Made by a program: the position numbers and the translations under genes. The notes below the pieces were generated by a model that was given only the letters and a program-made list of their open reading frames with translations, was not told the origin of the DNA and searched no databases. A stretch of 64,000 nucleotides of DNA from Caulobacter sp. Root343. Its GTDB lineage: Bacteria; Pseudomonadota; Alphaproteobacteria; Caulobacterales; Caulobacteraceae. Positions 59,399 through 64,000 of this stretch are shown here, one piece after another. How positions within the stretch are numbered: the first letter of the stretch is position 1; every line of letters starts with the position of its first letter. The stretch spans positions 1,020,074 through 1,084,073 of the forward strand of contig NZ_LMDF01000007.1 of assembly GCF_001425745.1 (NCBI RefSeq), in the 5' to 3' direction.

Positions 59399-60805
59399 TT
59401 ACGTCAGGCCGAACAGGCCTTTCAGGTACGGGTTCAGCATCCGACCTTCCGGATCCAGGCCCTGGCGCACGGCCAGGAAGTCCTTCCAGCGCGGATAGAT
59501 CGCCGCCAGCTGCCCGTCGTTCAACGTGTGCAGCTTGCCCCAGTGCGGCCGGCCGTCGTAGCGCCGGAAGATTGGCTCGATCAGCTGATACAGGAAGCTG
59601 AAGTCGTCGCGGTAATAGGCGTGCACCGCCACCGAGCCGCGCGGCCCGCCCTGGAACGGCGACAGCCAGGCGTCGTCCGGCGCGATGCGGCGCGCCTCGA
59701 TCGGGAAGAAGACGTCCGGCCGCTCCTTCTCGATGGTCCGGACGACCTCGGCCAGCGCCTTCAGCTGGTTCTCGACCGGCAGGTGGAACTCCATCTCGTT
59801 GAAGCGCACCGGCCGTTCGGTCGACAGCAGCTTCCAGCCTTCGTCGACGGCGGTCTCGGGCTTGACGCTCGACAGCAGGGCCTTGGCGGCCGCCTTGCGC
59901 AGCGGCGTGGCGAACCCCAGCAGGTTGCGTAGGCCCCGCAGGGCCTGAAGGAACTCGGTGTCCTGGTCGGGTCCGCGCGCTTCGACGGCATCGTCGGTCT
60001 CGTCGTGGCTGATATTGGCCGCCAGCCCGGTGAACGGCACGGCGTAGAATTCGAAGTTGCGGTGTTGGGCCCAGCGCTGCTCGGCCTTGGCCAGGGCCTC
60101 TTCGAGCGGCTCCAGCCAGACGCGGCGGCGCAGGCGGCGATTGGCGCTGGTCCTGATCCGCACCTGGGTGACGACGCCCAGCGCCCCCAGCGAGACGCGG
60201 GCGGCCTGGAAGACTTCCGAGTTCGTGGTCGCGTCGGCGTCGATGACCTTGCCCGAGGGCGTGACCAGGCGCAGGCCGGTGACGTCGCCGTGCAGCGCCT
60301 TGATGGTCTGGCCCGTGCCGTGGGTGCCGGTGCTCAGCGCTCCGCCCAGCGATTGCTTGTTGATGTCGGGCAGGTTCGGCAGCGCCCGCCCCTTCTCGGC
60401 CAACAGCGGACCCAAGGCGCCCAGCCGCGTGCCGGCGCGGACGGTGGCCTCGTCGCCCTCCCAGCCGACGATCCCGGCCATGGCGTCCAGCGAGACCAGG
60501 GTCCCGTCGGTCGGGGCCAGGGCGGTGAAGGAGTGGCCGGCGCCCACCGGTCGGATCGGGGCCTGCGCGACCTTGAGGATCGCGGCCAGCTCGCCCTCGT
60601 CCTTGGGAGCCAGGCGGGCGGCGGGATAGGCGTGCTGCACGCCGGACCAGTTGCGCCACAGCAGCTTGCCCCGGGGATCGACCGAGGCCGGCGACGGCGG
60701 TTCGGGCTTGTCTCCGGTGGCGACGACATAGGCCGCGCCCGCGCCGCCGGCGACCACCGCCGCTCCGGTTCCACCCGCGATCAGGGCCCCGCGCCTGGAG
60801 ATCAT
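59399..60805 (-). CDS. Exported FAD-linked sugar-lactone oxidoreductase (D-arabinono-1,4-lactone oxidase family)
   Basis: This 468-residue protein has a Tat signal (MISRRGALIAGGTGAAVVAG) and a PCMH-type FAD domain, PVGAGHSFTALAPTDGTLV, whose His is the usual covalent flavin site, and GALSTGTHGTGQ. The C-terminal ALO domain has the catalytic HWGKLHTL and ends in PYLKGLFGLT. Relatives oxidise aldonolactones using oxygen or cytochrome c. The start is the ATG at 60805, with AGAGGGGG in front. A lipoprotein cytochrome c gene lies directly upstream, so electrons may go to it. Confidence 0.9.
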   Translation of the reverse strand: MISRRGALIAGGTGAAVVAGGAGAAYVVATGDKPEPPSPASVDPRGKLLWRNWSGVQHAYPAARLAPKDEGELAAILKVAQAPIRPVGAGHSFTALAPTDGTLVSLDAMAGIVGWEGDEATVRAGTRLGALGPLLAEKGRALPNLPDINKQSLGGALSTGTHGTGQTIKALHGDVTGLRLVTPSGKVIDADATTNSEVFQAARVSLGALGVVTQVRIRTSANRRLRRRVWLEPLEEALAKAEQRWAQHRNFEFYAVPFTGLAANISHDETDDAVEARGPDQDTEFLQALRGLRNLLGFATPLRKAAAKALLSSVKPETAVDEGWKLLSTERPVRFNEMEFHLPVENQLKALAEVVRTIEKERPDVFFPIEARRIAPDDAWLSPFQGGPRGSVAVHAYYRDDFSFLYQLIEPIFRRYDGRPHWGKLHTLNDGQLAAIYPRWKDFLAVRQGLDPEGRMLNPYLKGLFGLT

Positions 60806-60876
60806 GCCGCCCCCTCTTACTTTTCTTGGAGCATGACGGGCGCCGAAACCGCTGACACTTTCGGCTGTCATGCTCT

Positions 60877-61233
60877 CTATTTCGCGGAGTCTTCGCGCCC
60901 CGCCATGAAGCGTATCAGGGCCTGGAAATCGGCGGGGGTGCAAGTCGCGCACTGGCCGGTGGCCGGCATGGCGTTGAAGCCCTGCACCGCGTGGTCCAGC
61001 AGCACGGCCTCGCCCTGCTTCCAGCGCGGGTCCCAGGCGGCGCGGTCGTGGACCAGCGGCGCGCCCGTGCCGGGAATGGCGTGGCAGGCGTGGCACGTGG
61101 TCTCGTACAGCGCCGACAGGCGAGCGTCGGCCGGACGCAGGGCCAGGGCCTGCTCGGGTGTCGGGGGCGGCGGCTTGGCCCCACAAGCCGAGAATATCAG
61201 GGCGGACGCGGCGAGGACTAACGCCGCTCTCAT
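60877..61233 (-). CDS. Lipoprotein cytochrome c (c5-like)
   Basis: This 118-residue protein has a lipoprotein signal with Cys17 (IFSAC; the -3 position is Phe, slightly atypical). The haem motif is CHACH (Cys47, Cys50, His51) and the axial methionine is likely Met89 (GFNAMPATG). A late cysteine pair (GQCATC) is typical of cytochrome c5. It would sit on the periplasmic face. The ATG overlaps the folD stop (TAATG), and the sugar-lactone oxidoreductase gene follows. Confidence 0.92.
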   Translation of the reverse strand: MRAALVLAASALIFSACGAKPPPPTPEQALALRPADARLSALYETTCHACHAIPGTGAPLVHDRAAWDPRWKQGEAVLLDHAVQGFNAMPATGQCATCTPADFQALIRFMAGREDSAK

Positions 61234-62126
61234 TACGCGATCCCCGACAGGCGCTTGGCGGCCGTCAGCGTGTTGGCCAGCAAGCAGGCGATCGTCATCG
61301 GCCCCACGCCACCCGGCACCGGCGTGATCGCGCCGGCCACGGCCTTGGCCTCGTCGAAGGCCACGTCGCCCACCAGTCGGGTCTTGCCGGCCGCGGCGGC
61401 TTCCGGGTCGCGGGCCGGGAAGCGAGTAATGCCGACGTCGATGACCACCGCGCCCGGCTTGATCCAGTCGGCCTTGACCATCTCGGCCCGGCCGACGGCG
61501 GCGACGACGATGTCGGCCTGGCGAACGATCCCTGGCAGGTCCTGGCTGCGCGAGTGGGCGATGGTCACGGTGCAGTCGGCGGCCAGCAGCAGCTGGGCCA
61601 TGGGCTTGCCCATCAGGTTCGAGCGGCCGATGACCACGGCGTTCTTGCCCTTCAGGTCGTCGACCACGTCCTTCAGCAGCAGCATGCAGCCCAGCGGCGT
61701 GCAGGGGGTCAGGGCCGGCAGGCCGCTGGCCAGGCGGCCGGCGTTGGTCACGGTCAGGCCATCGACGTCCTTGTCCGGCGACAGGGCCGCCACGACGTCC
61801 GCTTGGCTGATGTGCGGCGGCACCGGGAACTGGACCAGAACGCCGTGGATCTTCGGATCGGCGTTCAGCTTGGCGACCAGGGCCAGCAGGTCGTCCTGCG
61901 TGGTTTCGGCCGGCAGGCGGTGGGTCTCGGAGTACATGCCCGCTTCCTGCGTCTGCTGCCCCTTGCTGCGGACATAGACCTGGCTGGCGGGGTCCTCGCC
62001 GACCAGCACCACGGCCAGGCCGGGGGTGATCCCGTGCTCGGCTTTCAGGGCGGCGACCTCCTGCGCGACCTTGGCCCGCAGATCGGCCGCGAAGGCCTTG
62101 CCGTCGATGATCGTCGCCTGGGTCAT
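61233..62126 (-). CDS. folD: Methylene-tetrahydrofolate dehydrogenase/cyclohydrolase
   Basis: This 297-residue bifunctional enzyme interconverts 5,10-methylene-, methenyl- and 10-formyl-tetrahydrofolate. Motifs are PGLAVVLVGEDPASQVYVRSK with the catalytic lysine, GVLVQFPVPPHI, LTPCTPLGCM, VIGRSNLMGKPMAQLLL (NADP site) and TPVPGGVGPMTIA. The ATG at 62126 has GGAGAA in front. A cytochrome c gene overlaps its stop by one base, an odd neighbour for a folate gene. Confidence 0.97.
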   Translation of the reverse strand: MTQATIIDGKAFAADLRAKVAQEVAALKAEHGITPGLAVVLVGEDPASQVYVRSKGQQTQEAGMYSETHRLPAETTQDDLLALVAKLNADPKIHGVLVQFPVPPHISQADVVAALSPDKDVDGLTVTNAGRLASGLPALTPCTPLGCMLLLKDVVDDLKGKNAVVIGRSNLMGKPMAQLLLAADCTVTIAHSRSQDLPGIVRQADIVVAAVGRAEMVKADWIKPGAVVIDVGITRFPARDPEAAAAGKTRLVGDVAFDEAKAVAGAITPVPGGVGPMTIACLLANTLTAAKRLSGIA

Positions 62127-62224
62127 GGGGGTTCTCCTGCCTGGCCCGTCCCTAGCGGCTCGTTGCATGGCATGCAACGTCGAGGACTTGACCCCGCTCC
62201 GCCTCGGGCGTGTCCTCCGGGCCC

Positions 62225-63748
62225 ATGACCCAAGCGTTCCCGACTCCCGCCGCCCACGCTCGCGAGGTGCTCGCCAAGCTGGGCGTTCTCGCCCTGCCCG
62301 CCGACGGCGGACAGCCCGTCCGCGGCCCGATCGACGGCGCCATCCTAACCCACGTGGCCTATGACGACGCCCGCGAGATCGAGGCCAAGGTGGCCGCCGC
62401 TTGCCGCGCCTTCGAGGCCTGGCGCGTCGTCCCAGCCCCGCGCCGAGGCGAGCTGGTTAGGCTGTTCGGCGAGGAGCTGCGCGCCGCCAAGCCCGACCTC
62501 GCCGCCCTGGTCAGCCTGGAAGCCGGCAAGATCGCCTCGGAGGCGGCCGGCGAGGTCCAGGAGATGATCGACATCTGCGACTTCGCCGTCGGCCTGTCGC
62601 GCCAGCTGCATGGCCTGACGATCGCCTCCGAACGGCCGGGCCACGCCATGCGCGAGACCTGGCACCCGCTGGGCCCGGTGGCGGTGATAAGCGCCTTCAA
62701 CTTCCCGGTCGCCGTCTGGGCCTGGAACGCCTGCCTGGCCCTGGTCTGCGGCGATCCGGTGATCTGGAAGCCGTCCGAGAAGACGCCGCTGACCGCCCTG
62801 GCGACCCACGCCGTCCTGCAACGCGCCCTGGCCCGATTCGAGGACGCGCCGGAAGGCCTGGCCTGCGTTGTCCTGGGCGGTCGCGACGCCGGCGAGCGCC
62901 TGGCTCGCGATCCGCGCATCCCGCTGGTCAGCGCCACCGGTTCGACCCGGATGGGCAAGGCGCTCGCGCCGCTGGTCGCCGAACGCTTCGGCCGCTCGAT
63001 CCTGGAGCTGGGCGGCAACAACGCCATGATCGTCGCCCCCTCGGCCGACTTGTCCCTGGCCCTGCGCGCCATCGTCTTCTCGGCGGCCGGCACCGCCGGC
63101 CAGCGCTGCACCAGCCTGCGCCGCCTGATCGTCCACGAGAGCCTCGTCGACAAGGTCTCGGGCGCCGTCGAGGCGGCCTTCCAGCGCCTGCCGGTCGGCG
63201 ATCCGCGCCAGGCCAAGACCCTGCTGGGCCCGCTGATCGATCGCGCCGCTTACGAAGCGTTCGTCGAGGCCATGAACCAAGTCCGCGCCGAGGGCGGGAG
63301 CGTCAGCGGCGGCGAACGCCTGCTGATCGACGAGCATCCGGACGCCTTCTATGTCCGTCCGGCCCTGGCCCGACTGCCGGCCCCCGCGCCTTGCCTGCGG
63401 CGCGAGACCTTCGCCCCGCTGCTGCACGTCGTTCCGTATACGGATTTCGACGAGGCGGTGGCGATCCAGAACGACGTTCCCCAGGGCCTGTCCTCCTGCG
63501 TGATGACCAACGACGTCCGTGAGGCCGAGGGCTTCCTGTCGGCGGCGGGCAGCGATTGCGGCATCGCCAACGTCAATATCGGCCCCTCCGGCGCCGAGAT
63601 CGGCGGCGCGTTCGGCGGCGAGAAGGAGACCGGCGGCGGCCGCGAGAGCGGCTCCGACAGCTGGAAGCAGTACATGCGGCGACAGACGGCGACGGTGAAC
63701 TATTCGGGAGCGTTGCCGCTGGCCCAAGGGGTGCGGTTCGATCTGTAG
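62225..63748 (+). CDS. Aldehyde dehydrogenase of the ALDH7 (aminoadipate-semialdehyde) type
   Basis: This 507-residue NAD-dependent aldehyde dehydrogenase is of the ALDH7/AmaB type, which oxidises alpha-aminoadipic semialdehyde in lysine breakdown. The active-site cysteine is in GTAGQRCTSLRRL, the glutamate in LELGGNNAMI, and the Rossmann part is in ISAFNFPVAVWAWN with the NAD-site lysine in WKPSEKTPL. The late motif EIGGAFGGEKETGGGRESG is typical of this branch. The ATG at 62225 is preferred to a GTG five codons upstream. Confidence 0.92.
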   Translation: MTQAFPTPAAHAREVLAKLGVLALPADGGQPVRGPIDGAILTHVAYDDAREIEAKVAAACRAFEAWRVVPAPRRGELVRLFGEELRAAKPDLAALVSLEAGKIASEAAGEVQEMIDICDFAVGLSRQLHGLTIASERPGHAMRETWHPLGPVAVISAFNFPVAVWAWNACLALVCGDPVIWKPSEKTPLTALATHAVLQRALARFEDAPEGLACVVLGGRDAGERLARDPRIPLVSATGSTRMGKALAPLVAERFGRSILELGGNNAMIVAPSADLSLALRAIVFSAAGTAGQRCTSLRRLIVHESLVDKVSGAVEAAFQRLPVGDPRQAKTLLGPLIDRAAYEAFVEAMNQVRAEGGSVSGGERLLIDEHPDAFYVRPALARLPAPAPCLRRETFAPLLHVVPYTDFDEAVAIQNDVPQGLSSCVMTNDVREAEGFLSAAGSDCGIANVNIGPSGAEIGGAFGGEKETGGGRESGSDSWKQYMRRQTATVNYSGALPLAQGVRFDL

Positions 63749-64000
63749 GGTCCGGTCACTGGCCCCCTCCGCGCCCGCGGCGCTCCTCCCCGGAGGGGAA
63801 AGAAGGACGGCGCGCGAACCTTCCGCCCCCTCCGGGGGCGGACGACCACGCGCAGCGTGGTCAGGTGGGGGCAAGTGACATCGTCCTCACGCGGCTTGCC
63901 GCTGAAGGGATGGAAAGGGACGCGGAGCGCCGGGCGCCGCCCGGAGTGTGAGTAGTTTGATACCGTTTCGACGAAGCCAGACGCTCCGCGCGACCGTTAT
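63749..64000. other. Non-coding right edge with repeat-like hairpins
   Basis: No convincing gene is seen in these 252 bases. Several GC-rich inverted repeats occur (63785-63799 and 63823-63861), including an element described separately. Open frames here are Arg/Pro-rich and look non-coding. A gene may begin beyond the right edge. Confidence 0.5.
63823..63861. repeat. Tandem perfect hairpins, REP-like element
   Basis: CCGCCCCC-TCC-GGGGGCGG (63823-63841) is followed after three bases by ACCACGC-GCA-GCGTGGT (63845-63861). Both stems are perfect with three-base loops. This pattern resembles the short intergenic palindromic repeats seen in many copies in caulobacters, but only one copy lies in this window, so repeat status is inferred. 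Confidence 0.45.

Noticed and set aside
1..64000. CRISPR arrays, prophage, insertion sequences or integrated elements
   Set aside because: No direct-repeat arrays, transposase or integrase motifs, or tRNA-adjacent att duplication were seen. The tRNA-Lys gene is complete and not followed by an integrase.

Overview
The window is GC-rich (about two thirds G+C), densely coded chromosomal DNA of an alphaproteobacterium, most probably a Caulobacter. Supporting this are the lepB-rnc-era-recO and acpS-pdxJ-pyrE clusters, a single bifunctional SpoT beside rpoZ, a motB with no motA next to it, a periplasmic Cu/Zn superoxide dismutase beside gyrA, and a secreted protein whose two ends resemble the Caulobacter S-layer protein RsaA. 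The genus is inferred from remembered gene content, not from a database search. I see no prophage, insertion sequence, integrase or CRISPR array.

Layout. 0.2-3.7 kb: an operon of circularly permuted ATP-grasp, alpha-E and transglutaminase-like proteins. 3.7-7.0 kb: a PilZ protein and the sulfate transporter cysT-cysW-cysA. 7.2-12.7 kb: a TM2 protein, tRNA-Lys, queA-tgt for queuosine, a lipoprotein and a membrane-anchored EEP-family protein. 12.7-15.0 kb: three consecutive cyclophilins, one cytoplasmic and two exported. 15.1-16.4 kb: a cold-shock protein with a long leader and small unknown genes. 16.4-21.3 kb: coaD, gyrA, divergent sodC and an EamA transporter. 21.3-24.4 kb: divergent bioA / bioF-bioD. 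24.4-31.3 kb: a beta-hydroxyacid dehydrogenase-like gene, motB, bpt, an SDR / nitronate monooxygenase / quinone reductase run and a serine hydrolase. 31.5-34.4 kb: the RsaA-like protein and a second serine hydrolase. 34.4-43.8 kb: parC, recO, nat, era, a methyltransferase, rnc, lepB, acpS, pdxJ and pyrE. 43.9-52.1 kb: Nudix, spoT, rpoZ, an M13 peptidase, folK, a NYN protein, a family 5 uracil-DNA glycosylase and an unknown membrane protein. 52.2-57.0 kb: an exported sugar module (SMP-30 lactonase, Gfo/Idh oxidoreductase, esterase) and glpK. 57.0-64.0 kb: DUF2336, nadK, a histidine phosphotransfer protein, folD with a lipoprotein cytochrome c and an exported sugar-lactone oxidoreductase, and an ALDH7-type dehydrogenase.

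Most of the window is core housekeeping arranged in tight operons with 1-8 base overlaps. The points most worth a second look are the short RsaA-like secreted protein flanked by two paralogous serine hydrolases; enzymes lacking textbook residues (Tgt zinc cysteines, an RNase III catalytic aspartate, a SodC zinc histidine, the quinolone-contact residues of GyrA and ParC); the ATP-grasp operon without an Anbu gene; the exported lactone oxidase with its own cytochrome; and a DUF2336 gene whose ribosome binding site points at an ATC codon. I found no clearly new multi-gene system; the RsaA-like locus is the best candidate.
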